Below are positions 1 to 9,437 of a stretch of DNA of 64,000 nucleotides, piece by piece; within the stretch, counting starts at the first letter, position 1, and each line of letters begins with the position of its first letter. The position numbers and the translations under genes are program-made. Source of the DNA: Mucilaginibacter rubeus (GTDB lineage: Bacteria > Bacteroidota > Bacteroidia > Sphingobacteriales > Sphingobacteriaceae). The DNA is taken from the NCBI RefSeq assembly GCF_003286415.2, contig NZ_CP043450.1, positions 4,030,001-4,094,000 of the forward strand, in the 5' to 3' direction. Under the pieces are notes generated by a model. It was not told where the DNA came from, did no database searches, and saw only the letters and a list, made by a program, of their open reading frames with translations.

Positions 1-285
1 GAAGTGCTTAAAGGAATGAACGAAACTTTAAAACAACCAACGCTAAAAGCCATTATCATTGAGCTGAACGGCAGTGGCTCGCGTTACGGATTTAACGAAG
101 AAGATATTCACCAAACCCTAGTATCTTCGGGTTTTACGCCATACCGGTATGATCCGTTTACGAGGGGATTAAATTTGATACCCTCATTTGGGCATTACAA
201 TACCATTTACTGCCGTGACATTGATTTTATCCTGTTACGATTAAAATCGACCCCGAAATTTACAGCATTGGGGGAAAAAATTTAA
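1..285 (+). CDS. FkbM-family methyltransferase, C-terminal fragment
   Basis: The reading frame is open from the first base of the window, so the start lies upstream and only about the last 94 residues are seen. The visible part has the pattern common at the end of FkbM-type SAM-dependent methyltransferases: a 'VLKGM' helix, a strand with 'IIIELNG', then a short helix, a 'YRYDP' turn and a closing strand. In these loci such enzymes usually O-methylate sugars of a surface glycan. The stop is followed after one base by the next gene's ATG, so it is the front member of the glycan operon. The SAM-binding domain is outside the window, so the family call is moderate. Confidence 0.6.
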   Translation, partial: EVLKGMNETLKQPTLKAIIIELNGSGSRYGFNEEDIHQTLVSSGFTPYRYDPFTRGLNLIPSFGHYNTIYCRDIDFILLRLKSTPKFTALGEKI

Positions 286-286
286 C

Positions 287-1441
287 ATGCGCCTCGCCAT
301 TATTACCACCCACCCTATTCAATACTATGCGCCGGTGTTTAAGCTGCTAAGCCAAAGCATAGAGGTGATGGTATTTTATACTTGGGGTGAGGAAGCTCAA
401 CAAAAGTTTGATCCCGGTTTCGGCAAAACGATAGCCTGGGATATTCCGCTGCTTGATGGCTACCCTTACCAGTGGGTTAAAAACACCGCTCCAAACCCAG
501 GCTCCCATCATTTTAAAGGAATCGTTAATCCCGACCTGATCAACCAGGTAAAAAATTGGCAGCCCGATGCTATTTTGATATACGGATGGGCTTATAACAG
601 CCACTTGAAAGTGATACGCCATTTCAAGAATAAAATACCGCTTTATTTTCGTGGTGATTCAACATTACTTGACGGACAGAAAGGCATCAAAAACCTGTTA
701 CGCTCACTTGTGCTGCGTTGGGTGTACAGCCATGTTAATTATGTTTTTTACGTTGGTACTAACAACAAAGCATATTTTCAGAAATATGGGTTAAAGTCCG
801 ATCAACTTTTTTTTGCACCTCACGCTATAGACAATAATAGGTTCGAGGTAGACAGGTCGCAGGAAGCAACTAATATAAGATCCGGCCTTGGTATTAAACC
901 AGATGATAGGGTTATTTTATTCGCAGGTAAACTGGAGGAAAAAAAATCTCCGCAGATGTTACTTGATGCTTTTCTATCGATGGGCATACCAAATGCTCAT
1001 CTGTTGTTTGTTGGAAATGGGCCTTTGGAAAATTCCCTTAAAGCAAGTGCAGCTGATTCGGAAAAAGTTCATTTCTTACCATTCCAAAATCAATCGGTCA
1101 TGCCTGCCATATACCAGTCATGCAATATATTTTGCCTCCCTTCAAAAGGGCCTAACGAAACATGGGGACTTGCGGTAAACGAGGCAATGGCCGCAGGCCG
1201 CCCTGTACTTGTATCTGATAAATGTGGCTGTGCAATTGATCTTGTAGATTCGGGTATCAACGGGGAGATGTTTGAAGCCGGAAGCCGGTCTTCTTTAATC
1301 CAAAAGTTATCTTTGTTGCTTGAAAACAAAACAGGGTTGAGCACCTTAGGCAACAACGCCAAAACTAAGGTAGCCTCCTGGAGCTTTGAAATCCAGGCCG
1401 AAACCATCCTGAAAACGCTGAAGAATACCTATGCAAAATAA
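287..1441 (+). CDS. Glycosyltransferase family 4 (exopolysaccharide locus)
   Basis: A 384-residue cytoplasmic GT-B glycosyltransferase expected to add a sugar from a nucleotide donor to a lipid-linked glycan. The N-terminal half starts with the usual 'TTHPIQYYAPVF' acceptor-domain strand. The C-terminal half carries 'LFAGKLEEKKSP', 'LLFVGNGPLE' and the donor-binding EX7E-like stretch 'NETWGLAVNEAMAAGRPV', typical of GT4. It begins one base after the methyltransferase stop and overlaps the next gene by 11 bases, so the three are translationally coupled. In related loci a GT of this kind accompanies a Wzy-like protein and an exosortase. Donor and acceptor cannot be read from the sequence. Confidence 0.9.
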   Translation: MRLAIITTHPIQYYAPVFKLLSQSIEVMVFYTWGEEAQQKFDPGFGKTIAWDIPLLDGYPYQWVKNTAPNPGSHHFKGIVNPDLINQVKNWQPDAILIYGWAYNSHLKVIRHFKNKIPLYFRGDSTLLDGQKGIKNLLRSLVLRWVYSHVNYVFYVGTNNKAYFQKYGLKSDQLFFAPHAIDNNRFEVDRSQEATNIRSGLGIKPDDRVILFAGKLEEKKSPQMLLDAFLSMGIPNAHLLFVGNGPLENSLKASAADSEKVHFLPFQNQSVMPAIYQSCNIFCLPSKGPNETWGLAVNEAMAAGRPVLVSDKCGCAIDLVDSGINGEMFEAGSRSSLIQKLSLLLENKTGLSTLGNNAKTKVASWSFEIQAETILKTLKNTYAK

Positions 1442-2843
1442 CCAGGCGCCCCTTGAGCGTATTATTGTACTATTTATACCCTGGGCTTTAGCCATGTTGT
1501 TTAGCGGCGATCCTAAGCTATCATACTGCGTGGCCTGGCTGGGTTCTTTCCTCATATTTTTCCTTACCCTGACCGGATGGGTAAAACCCCTACCAACAGA
1601 CAGAGGCATAGCCGAACAACTCATGCGCCCTATTTTTATGGTGCAAATCATTTTTGCGGGCTATATGGCTTGTACATCTATTTTTTATTTTATGGATGTG
1701 TTGGGTTATGAGAATTTCGAAAAGGTGGCTACCACCCTGATTGATAAAGACCGGCTGGAGCATACTGCTCAATGCCAGCGTTATTATTGCCTTGCGCATG
1801 CTTCTTTTGCTTCGGGTATTTTAATGTTCATGAATTATGAAACCAAGTCAAAGTACTATATCTCGAAGGAAAAGCTGGCTAATCTTTTAATGATGTTCGC
1901 TGTCGTTAGCTTTCCGGCGTCTATACTTTTCACCAAGGTTCCTGGTCTGTCCCAATTTGCCAATCAATTCAGTTCACTTAGTTTTATCGCAGGCACCCTG
2001 GCCCTCGCTTTCGCTATACCCTTAAAAAAGCCCGGTAACACATTAATTTGTTTCATCTTCTACATATTTAACTTTTACCAGGCCTTAACGTCGGGATTTA
2101 AAGAACCGATCATTATCAGTGTATTGGTTTTAGGCATTTTCTTATATCCCAACTATAAAAAAATTGTGATAGGTGTTTTCGTTCCTGCATTGTTACTTTT
2201 ATTCATGTTCCTCCCCACCTATAACCGTATTTTCCGGCAGAACGCATGGTCGGGGGATGCATCTGCCGATGAGGCTACACAACTGGCCCTTGACGCGGCC
2301 ATAAACAGCGCAAATACAGGAGAGGAAGATGACTCTAACTGGGGCTTCCTGGTCTTCAGGCTCAGCGAAGTCGATATGTTCATCAAATTCACGCAATCGA
2401 CACCAAAAACCATTGATTTTTACGGAACGAAATTGTTCGAGCAATCAGCAATAGCACTTGTACCACGTATTTTCTGGCCTGCAAAACCTATTACGGAAGA
2501 CTTGGTGATGGAGCGCGTTTTTGACGCTGGTGTAGTTAACAGGGCTTCCTCGGTATCGGCTAAGCCGGCTTTTATTGTCGATGCTTATCTCACCGCCGGC
2601 GCTCCGGGCATATTTGTCATTATGCTGGTTTATGGGGCTATTGCGCAAATAATTTCGGTAAAGGCAGAGAAACTCTTCGGCGGCTATATCCTGGGCACTG
2701 CCTTGATCTTTAGCGGATTATTCCAAATCATGTGGCGCGGACTTAGCTTCGAATTTATCATCAACAACATATTCTGGAGTTATATCAGTATGTTGGCCAT
2801 CCACAAGATCCTTACTGCAGCCAACATTTTAAAAGAGGTTTAA
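1431..2843 (+). CDS. Wzy-like polysaccharide polymerase of exosortase locus
   Basis: A 470-residue inner-membrane protein with about ten to twelve hydrophobic segments and one long polar loop (about residues 270-350) rich in Asp and Glu. This layout is that of Wzy/O-antigen polymerase-like proteins, which join repeat units at the outer face of the inner membrane. It overlaps the GT4 gene by 11 bases and is followed 45 bases later by the GT2-exosortase gene. Wzy-like proteins tied to Bacteroidota exosortase loci are known, and the context supports that reading. Sequence conservation in Wzy proteins is poor, so the role rests on topology and neighbours. Confidence 0.7.
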   Translation: MQNNQAPLERIIVLFIPWALAMLFSGDPKLSYCVAWLGSFLIFFLTLTGWVKPLPTDRGIAEQLMRPIFMVQIIFAGYMACTSIFYFMDVLGYENFEKVATTLIDKDRLEHTAQCQRYYCLAHASFASGILMFMNYETKSKYYISKEKLANLLMMFAVVSFPASILFTKVPGLSQFANQFSSLSFIAGTLALAFAIPLKKPGNTLICFIFYIFNFYQALTSGFKEPIIISVLVLGIFLYPNYKKIVIGVFVPALLLLFMFLPTYNRIFRQNAWSGDASADEATQLALDAAINSANTGEEDDSNWGFLVFRLSEVDMFIKFTQSTPKTIDFYGTKLFEQSAIALVPRIFWPAKPITEDLVMERVFDAGVVNRASSVSAKPAFIVDAYLTAGAPGIFVIMLVYGAIAQIISVKAEKLFGGYILGTALIFSGLFQIMWRGLSFEFIINNIFWSYISMLAIHKILTAANILKEV

Positions 2844-2888
2844 AGCCGTTAAAGAAAACGTAAGTTTGTATAACAGATAGCGTAATTA

Positions 2889-4304
2889 TTGACACCTTTA
2901 TATTCCTTCATCATTTTAACCTATAACGAGGAGCAGCATCTGCCCCGTTTGCTGGCATCCATCAGAGATTTAAACGCCCCTGTTTTTATCTTAGACTCCG
3001 GCAGTGAAGATAATACCATCAATATAGCGCAAAATGCAGGGGCTGTTATTTTACAACATCCATTCGAAAATCATCCTAAACAATGGGATTTCGCGCTTAA
3101 AAATTTCGATATTAAAACGCCATGGGTCATTTGCCTGGATGCCGACCAGGAAGTAACGCCCGAGCTTCAACAAAAACTTCGTGATTTCAAAGATGAAGAC
3201 CACCAGGATATTGATGGCATTTACTTTAACCGTAAAAATTACTTTAAGGGGCAATGGATAAAACATGGAGGCTATTATCCTTTTTACCTGTTAAAAATGA
3301 TCCGCTACGGCAAAGGGTATTCAGACCTTAATGAAAACATGGACCACCGCTTCATTGTACCGGGCAAAACCGAAGTTTGGAAGGATGGGCACATTTTGGA
3401 AGAAAACCTAAAAGAAAATCAAATCAGTTTTTGGATAGCCAAACACAACCGCTACAGCGATTTACTGGCGAATGAAGAGGTGGAACGCATACAAAAATTG
3501 AGGACACAAACACTCAATCCAACTTTATTTGGCTCGCCCGATGAACGTACCGCCTGGCTAAAAAATTTGTGGTGGCAACTACCTCGCTATGTGAGACCCC
3601 TGATTTATTTTACCTATAGGATGATTTTTCAGTTGGGTATTTTAGAAGGGCGAACCGGTGTAATATTCCATTTTTTACAGGGCTTTTGGTTCAGGTTAAT
3701 TGTGGATGTAAAAATTGACGAGCTTATTAAAGGTCCGCAGAAGAAAGAAGATAAAAAATACGCAATGGTTTCGCCTTTCAAATTCGCGTTTAGTTTCCTG
3801 TTTTTGTTTGTGATATTTTATTATTTCAACATCCTGTTTTATGGTGCTACCAGCCCGGGCAATCATTATTATCCTTTCCTGGCCGATAACCTCAATTACA
3901 TTCAGAGTTTACGTTGGTTTTTATTGAGCTGCAGCACGCAAATCCTAAACTGGCTGGGCTTTACAGCTATACATAACGGTACTCAGCTATTGGTGGCTGG
4001 TAAAGGTTCTATCGAGGTGGTCTATTCCTGCCTGGGGTTAGGGTTAATGAGTTTTTTTGCCGCCTTTGTGATTTCTTATCCTAAATCATTAAAGCAAAAG
4101 ATCATTTTCCTCGTATCCGGGGTCTTGGTTATTCAGTCCTTAAATATTATACGCTTTGTGCTCTTGGCTTTGTTTTGGAGCAAAAAAGCCAACCGGATTG
4201 TTGATCATCACACTATTTTTAACATCATCATATACATTATCATCATGATCAGCCTGTATGTTTGGATTGCCAAACACGACCAGGTCAAAAGTCAGGGTGA
4301 TTAG
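2889..4304 (+). CDS. GT2 glycosyltransferase-exosortase fusion protein
   Basis: A 471-residue protein of two parts. Residues 1 to about 285 are a family 2 glycosyltransferase: 'SFIILTYNEEQHLPRLLASI' at the start, 'ILDSGSEDNT', and the metal-binding 'CLDADQE' at about 82-88. Residues about 295-471 are membrane segments holding the exosortase/archaeosortase triad: Cys381 in 'VVYSCLGLG', Arg422 in 'NIIRFVLLA', and His440/His441 in 'DHHTIFN'. Exosortases are transpeptidase-like membrane enzymes that cut C-terminal sorting signals such as PEP-CTERM. The only start after the in-frame stop at 2883 is TTG at 2889; the next ATG lies far inside the GT2 domain. It resembles what is called exosortase Y in Bacteroidota, but that exact name is from memory. 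Confidence 0.85.
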   Translation: MTPLYSFIILTYNEEQHLPRLLASIRDLNAPVFILDSGSEDNTINIAQNAGAVILQHPFENHPKQWDFALKNFDIKTPWVICLDADQEVTPELQQKLRDFKDEDHQDIDGIYFNRKNYFKGQWIKHGGYYPFYLLKMIRYGKGYSDLNENMDHRFIVPGKTEVWKDGHILEENLKENQISFWIAKHNRYSDLLANEEVERIQKLRTQTLNPTLFGSPDERTAWLKNLWWQLPRYVRPLIYFTYRMIFQLGILEGRTGVIFHFLQGFWFRLIVDVKIDELIKGPQKKEDKKYAMVSPFKFAFSFLFLFVIFYYFNILFYGATSPGNHYYPFLADNLNYIQSLRWFLLSCSTQILNWLGFTAIHNGTQLLVAGKGSIEVVYSCLGLGLMSFFAAFVISYPKSLKQKIIFLVSGVLVIQSLNIIRFVLLALFWSKKANRIVDHHTIFNIIIYIIIMISLYVWIAKHDQVKSQGD

Positions 4305-4723
4305 ATCTTCTCTTCTTTCAAAATAACTCCCCTTTCGGCCTCTCCTTCCCCGACTACTACAAATTTGATTCAACGCAGAAAGCTTACTGGTGCCAATACC
4401 CAAAAATGGAAAGCTAAAATCCCTGGTTTTGAAAATTATCTATTAAAATTTTTGATTTTATAAGCGGCTTAAACTGTAAACTTCCCGGCTACAAAAAGTT
4501 CATAAAAAAATTTCAGATCGCATTATGATGCAAACTAAAATTAGCTACTTTGCTTTGCTTCAACAAAGAAACCCGCGACCTTACGGTCACGAATTTAGAT
4601 TTATGATAAGGTTTAGGTTTTAAATCACTAACAGGCAGCAAATTTAAACTCCACCCCTCAGTTTCTTTATGATGCTAAATTAGCTTTAACGTCCGGTCTC
4701 CGCAATACTGAAAAAGTGGTATA
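4305..4723. other. Intergenic region between convergent units
   Basis: About 420 bases between the end of the exosortase operon and the end of the NarL-type regulator gene. No convincing ORF is present. It holds a short hairpin around 4572-4588 (gacc/ggtc stem) and two similar AT-rich stretches, both starting TATGATGC and ending in TTAGCT (4524-4546 and 4668-4685). No clear terminator with a T-run was found. Confidence 0.6.
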
Positions 4724-5353
4724 TCAGATAGCCCTGAATTTATTAATGGCTTCCACTTTGTTTTGTACCTGCAGCTTAACGTAGGTATTGCGGATATGTT
4801 TTTTTACCGTACCTGTAGAAATTTCAAGGCGATCTGCAATTTCTTTGTATTGCAGGCCACGCGCCAGGTGGTTAAGGACTTCAACTTCACGCTCTGTAAG
4901 ATTTTCGGAGGAAACAACAGCCGGCTTTGCCGATGCTGTATTAAATGATGCTATCACCCTGCGCGAGATATAGGCGCTCATGGGCGAACCGCCCGCCGCT
5001 ATCTCGTTGATCGCGCTCCTGATCTCATCTGCCGATGATTCCTTGAGCATATAACCGGTCGCGCCGCTTTTTAACGATTCAAAAATATTGGTATTATCGT
5101 CGTTTATAGTACACACTAAAAATTCGGTATTTGGCAGAAAAGGTTTAGCCCGTCGTATAAATTCAATTCCAGACATACCCTCAAGATTGATGTCAACTAT
5201 GAAAATATCCGGTTTAAGCTGATCTATCTTTTTTAATACGGATTCGGCATTGGTATATGATCCCATCAAGCTTACTCCGCTCATGTCATGAATAATCTGT
5301 TCCAGTCCGCGCCGGTAATGTAAATTATCCTCTATTAAAATGATCTGGAGCAT
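4724..5353 (-). CDS. NarL/FixJ-type response regulator
   Basis: A 209-residue DNA-binding response regulator. The receiver domain (about 1-118) has the acidic pair Glu8-Asp9, the phospho-acceptor Asp54 in 'FIVDINLEG', and Lys104 in 'GYMLKES'. The C-terminal LuxR-type helix-turn-helix (about 150-209) contains 'LTEREVEVLNHLARGLQYKE' and 'STGTVKKHIRNTYVKL'. It lies 69 bases downstream of the propeller histidine kinase on the same strand, so that kinase is the likely partner. Targets are unknown; the operon stands next to surface-glycan genes, but nothing in the sequence proves it controls them. Confidence 0.92.
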   Translation of the reverse strand: MLQIILIEDNLHYRRGLEQIIHDMSGVSLMGSYTNAESVLKKIDQLKPDIFIVDINLEGMSGIEFIRRAKPFLPNTEFLVCTINDDNTNIFESLKSGATGYMLKESSADEIRSAINEIAAGGSPMSAYISRRVIASFNTASAKPAVVSSENLTEREVEVLNHLARGLQYKEIADRLEISTGTVKKHIRNTYVKLQVQNKVEAINKFRAI

Positions 5354-5422
5354 GCCTTCGGTAAATATAAAACGCTAATATCTTAATTTGTCCCGGCTTT
5401 CGTTATACCTATTATGGGGTAG

Positions 5423-8284
5423 TTAAAGGCTTAGTTTAATGCTTACGGATGTACCTTTTCCGGGGGCCGTATCAATTTTCAACTCTGCATTTAACCTTTT
5501 TGCACGCGCATGAATGTTACGGAGCCCCATGGTTTCATGCTTACGAATATCCGGATCAAAACCGCGGCCATCATCACGGATGCTGATATGCAGCCGTTCC
5601 TTATAAAGGTTGATTGTCAAATAGGCGTTTCGCGCCTTGGAATGCTTAACAATATTATTTAAAACTTCTTTCACAAGCAGGTATATCTGCCGCCTCTTCT
5701 CGCCACTGATAATAGTTACAGTTTCCCCAACCGAGGTATTTTCATGAAAGCTTACATTACTGAATTCAAATATCTTAATAGCTTGCTTATGAATAAAGTT
5801 GGCCAGGTTACTTACCTCATCGTTTTCCGGGTCAAGGCTCCAGATAATCAGCCTCATCTGGGTAGATATATCCGTAATAGCCTCATGAATGCCATCTATT
5901 TCCTGAAAGTCGGGCTGATCGGCTACCTTCCGGCTCAACAGCTCGGTTCGTAACTTAATACCTGAGATACTTGCCCCCAAATCGTCATGTACTTCACTAC
6001 TAATCCGCTGACGTTCCCGTTGCAGGGCAAGCTCGTTTTCATAATCCTTTTTTTGTAAGCCGATAATAGACAGATAGTATTTACGTACCAGCAAAAACAC
6101 TATAACTATCGCGCTGATAACAGCCAGGGCCTGGAGCCATACCTGCTGATACCATAAAGGCATCACGGTAAACTGAAAAATAAGCGAGGAGCTCAATTGG
6201 TTGAAACGGTCGGCCGCCACTGCTTCCAGCTCATAGTTTCCCGGAGGCAACAGGTCAAACCGTTTTTCACCGGTAGGTGCAACACTCCAATTTTTATCAA
6301 CACCCTTTAGCCTGAACCGGTATTGTATTTTGCCCATGCTTTTGTAGGATAAGGCAACGCAATTAAACACAACCGGCTGGCCGTAAGTAAAATTATTTTG
6401 AGCTCCGGGCGCCCCGTCATTAATCAGTACTGGTTTGGGCAGGTGCCTGTTCCCCAGGTTTTGAGTAACTGCTATGCCCCTGTCTGTCGCTATATAATAA
6501 TTAAGACCGTATTTTACTACATCGGCCACGTTATCTGACGGAAGCCCGTTACTGGTATTGATCAGGCTTACCTTGTAATCGTGATAATTGTTACTGAAGC
6601 TAATAACACTTACCCCATTTGCCGTACAAGCCCACAAGGTGTTAGCATCCGTCCATACCAGTCTACGGATATCGCCCGAAGAGATCAAAGGCGAGTTAAA
6701 TTGAATCGTTCTTTCCCCGGCAAATAAAAATAAGCCCTGGGCTTCGGTACCTACTGCATATGCCTTATCATTTGCGGCCAGGCATTTAACAGCATTTATC
6801 CCTTTATTGGCTAATAACCGCACATAATAAATATCATTAGTGGTTGGCTTTAACCGATACAACCCGTAAAGTGAACCTATCAGCAGCTTGTTGTCAAACC
6901 AGGCAAGGGATGTCATGCGTACTGGTTTAAATCTGTAACCTTTTATACGTTTGAACTGCTTTGACAATGCAACAACTGCGTTTTGTGAAATAAAATACAC
7001 TGTATCAGGCCGCTGCTCAATTCCTTTTATTGGGCCGAAAAAATAATTTTCGGGGTGCCATGATGACGGGTTATTTTTGGAAACATCTAATCCGAATATG
7101 CCGTTATCTGTGCCAATAAGGAGCCTGTTACCCGGAATGGTAAGCAGATTGGTGATCCGGTTAAAGTCCGACCGGTTTTGATTTAAGGATATAGTGCCTA
7201 GCGGCGGCCTCGGATTAGCGTCAAGTTTTATATAACTCAGCGTGCTTAAAACATGCCCGGCAAAAAGGTAGCCTCCCGCGATGCCCAATTTTAAAGCATC
7301 TTCATTTGCAAGGCCGCTTTCCTGATCAATAACTTTTACTTCGGGGTTGGTACTTAAAAAAAAGCCTTTATCATAACTACCAAACCATAAATTATTTTCT
7401 CTGTCGATAAGGGTTGAGGTAGTGATATGATTATTCAGATAGTTTCTTCGTTCGCCGGTGATATAGTCTATAATATATGTGCCTTGCTTTACCGTGGTAA
7501 CGGCAAAGGTGTGTTTCCCGGTGAGATAAACTGAGGTCACGTTACCGGTAAAGGAGAATTTCTCAAGAGGAATGATCCCGCTTCTTTCATACTGATAAAC
7601 ATGCACCCAGTCTTTAGTTATTAATAACAGGTGATTTTGTTCAATAGCTAATCTATAAGGCCTGGTATTGTTATTAGCTGTTTCATAATTTAACTGGCCC
7701 TCTGAAAGCTCTTTTTCAAGCATATCGAGGTCATTTTCAGATAGGATAATCTCTTCTCCGTCCGAGCCATAAATATACCCGCTTAGGTGTCGGAGGGTAT
7801 GCCTTTTTGATTTTAGCTCGTCAAAGTGATATACTTTAGTAGTTAGCCTGTAATTTACACAAAGCTCATTATAACGGTTAAAAAAGAAATTGGCAAAAGG
7901 TAATACAAGTACCTTTTGAGATGAGTTAAGCTTACGTATAAGTCCGTTTTCATAGTAACAAACCTTATAGTTACTGCAGTAAAAAAAAATCCGGTGGTAG
8001 TTGTCTTCCGCTATCCGGAAACATTCATTGCTTTCCAGGCCATCGGCCGATGTGAAATTTTTGAAATGCTGACCATCAAACCTGCTTACGCCTTTATCTG
8101 TGGCTATCCAGATAAAGCCCCGGCTGTCCTGCATGATATAATTAACCCTCGAACTGAGCAAGCCCTCCGTAGCGTTGTAGTTTTTAAGGTAAACTACCTG
8201 GTAGGGCGTATCGGCATATACCCGCCACGGGAATAAAAACAACGTTATTACTAAGAATTTAAAAAAAGAGCTTTTTAGCGGCAT
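5423..8284 (-). CDS. Propeller-type sensor histidine kinase (HisKA_3)
   Basis: A 953-residue membrane kinase. A signal peptide (about 1-24) is followed by a long periplasmic part built from two-component regulator propeller repeats, such as 'DSRGFIWIATDKGVSRFDG' near the start and 'DRENNLWFGSYDKGFF'. Next come a Y_Y_Y immunoglobulin-like domain (about 640-705), one membrane helix (about 715-735) and the cytoplasmic kinase. The H-box 'SSEVHDDLGASISG' places the phospho-accepting His at 766, and the HATPase domain has 'EVLNNIVKHSKA' and 'DDGRGFDP'. Such propellers often sense glycan breakdown products. Unlike hybrid systems it has no fused receiver; the adjacent NarL-type regulator supplies it. 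Confidence 0.93.
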   Translation of the reverse strand: MPLKSSFFKFLVITLFLFPWRVYADTPYQVVYLKNYNATEGLLSSRVNYIMQDSRGFIWIATDKGVSRFDGQHFKNFTSADGLESNECFRIAEDNYHRIFFYCSNYKVCYYENGLIRKLNSSQKVLVLPFANFFFNRYNELCVNYRLTTKVYHFDELKSKRHTLRHLSGYIYGSDGEEIILSENDLDMLEKELSEGQLNYETANNNTRPYRLAIEQNHLLLITKDWVHVYQYERSGIIPLEKFSFTGNVTSVYLTGKHTFAVTTVKQGTYIIDYITGERRNYLNNHITTSTLIDRENNLWFGSYDKGFFLSTNPEVKVIDQESGLANEDALKLGIAGGYLFAGHVLSTLSYIKLDANPRPPLGTISLNQNRSDFNRITNLLTIPGNRLLIGTDNGIFGLDVSKNNPSSWHPENYFFGPIKGIEQRPDTVYFISQNAVVALSKQFKRIKGYRFKPVRMTSLAWFDNKLLIGSLYGLYRLKPTTNDIYYVRLLANKGINAVKCLAANDKAYAVGTEAQGLFLFAGERTIQFNSPLISSGDIRRLVWTDANTLWACTANGVSVISFSNNYHDYKVSLINTSNGLPSDNVADVVKYGLNYYIATDRGIAVTQNLGNRHLPKPVLINDGAPGAQNNFTYGQPVVFNCVALSYKSMGKIQYRFRLKGVDKNWSVAPTGEKRFDLLPPGNYELEAVAADRFNQLSSSLIFQFTVMPLWYQQVWLQALAVISAIVIVFLLVRKYYLSIIGLQKKDYENELALQRERQRISSEVHDDLGASISGIKLRTELLSRKVADQPDFQEIDGIHEAITDISTQMRLIIWSLDPENDEVSNLANFIHKQAIKIFEFSNVSFHENTSVGETVTIISGEKRRQIYLLVKEVLNNIVKHSKARNAYLTINLYKERLHISIRDDGRGFDPDIRKHETMGLRNIHARAKRLNAELKIDTAPGKGTSVSIKLSL

Positions 8285-8561
8285 TTTTATTATTTGTATC
8301 GATTCATTATCGGTACTCTTTAAACAAGATACAACTATACAAAATATATAACCCCGTTAATTATATCAACTGATAAATATAGAAAGAAATGCCATGCAAA
8401 TAAGTAAGCTCCTTCCCTATTATAATTATATATAATCTGTCTAAACGTAATATTAATTGATATGGTTCAGGCAGATATTATATAATAGTACTATCAAACA
8501 CGAAAAAGTTACCCTGAGCAAGCAGTGAAGATTTTAATACGTTGCTTATTTTTGAGCAGAC

Positions 8562-9365
8562 ATGAGCATATTACCGTTTAAATCAAAGATTGGCCAGGAG
8601 CAGATTTTAAAGATCAGTCCTTTTAAGGAAGTGATTAAACCTACCGTGCCGCACAAACACGCCGGGTATTTTGAGCTGATTGTTTTGAGCGACGGGGCAG
8701 GCGAACACGTAATAGATGATATTACATACGAGATAAACCCGCCCATGATATTTTTCCTGAAACCAGGGCAAACGCATTGCTGGAATTTTACCCGGATCCC
8801 CAAAGGTTATGTGGTATTGTTTAAGGAGGAGTTGTTGGACGCGCAGCTACTGGCACTGGTTTACCAGCTGAATATACTGATAGATGTGCAGGACAGCCGC
8901 GCTTATATGCAGTTACTGGCCTTATTTCATGAAGAATACGCGCAAACCCAAACAGAGGTCCCGGTACTAATGGCTTATATGCGCCTGCTCCTGGAAAAAA
9001 CCGCCGCACTTTCTGGCAAGGACCCAAAGCCGCCCGCAAACGCTTTATATTACCAGTTCAAAAGCCTGTTGCATATTACTGATGCAGGGGCAAAAAATGT
9101 GAAAGATTATGCAGATGAGTTGAATATCTCCACACATCAGCTCATCCAGGTTTGCCGCGAAGCTAACGGCAAAACCCCGTCGATGATGCTGACTGAACGC
9201 CTGCTGCTTGAGGCCAAAACCTTGTTATCAGCCACCGATCACCCGATCAAAGAGATTGCGCATGTATTGCATTTCACCGATACCTCCCACTTTGTTAAGT
9301 TTTTTAAAACCAATACTAACCTTACCCCGGGGGCATACCGCGAATTATCACAGTCCAGGCACTAA
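8562..9365 (+). CDS. AraC-family transcriptional regulator with cupin sensor
   Basis: A 267-residue regulator. The N-terminal half is a cupin-like effector domain ('HKHAGYFELIVLSDGAGEHV', then 'MIFFLKPGQTHCWN'). The C-terminal third is an AraC double helix-turn-helix: 'VKDYADELNISTHQLIQVCR' and 'IKEIAHVLHFTDTSHFVKFFK', ending in the usual 'NLTPGAYREL'. It is divergent from the propeller kinase and 72 bases upstream of the frameshifted outer-membrane barrel gene on the same strand, which is its most likely target. No ligand can be named. Confidence 0.9.
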   Translation: MSILPFKSKIGQEQILKISPFKEVIKPTVPHKHAGYFELIVLSDGAGEHVIDDITYEINPPMIFFLKPGQTHCWNFTRIPKGYVVLFKEELLDAQLLALVYQLNILIDVQDSRAYMQLLALFHEEYAQTQTEVPVLMAYMRLLLEKTAALSGKDPKPPANALYYQFKSLLHITDAGAKNVKDYADELNISTHQLIQVCREANGKTPSMMLTERLLLEAKTLLSATDHPIKEIAHVLHFTDTSHFVKFFKTNTNLTPGAYRELSQSRH

Positions 9366-9397
9366 ATATACCGTATAAGGCTGCAATACTACCGCGC

Positions 9398-9422
9398 ACC
9401 CTGCAAACGTCAGGGTATTTTT
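9398..9422 (+). terminator. Possible terminator hairpin after AraC gene
   Basis: A six-base perfect stem (ACCCTG at 9398-9403 with CAGGGT at 9411-9416) with a seven-base loop is followed by ATTTTT. It lies 33 bases after the AraC stop and before the barrel gene. The same T-rich tail also spells TATTTTTG (9416-9423), which fits a Bacteroidota -7 box, so it could instead be part of the next gene's promoter. Confidence 0.4.
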
Positions 9423-9437
9423 GGGCAAGAATCAGCC

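Noticed and set aside
4524..4685. Two similar TATGATGC...TTAGCT stretches
   Set aside because: They differ in length and by internal changes, are short and AT-rich, and could match by chance.
8547..8554. TATTTTTG as -7 box of the AraC gene at 8562
   Set aside because: It fits the consensus but lies seven bases before the ATG with no -33 box, so it would give an almost leaderless message.
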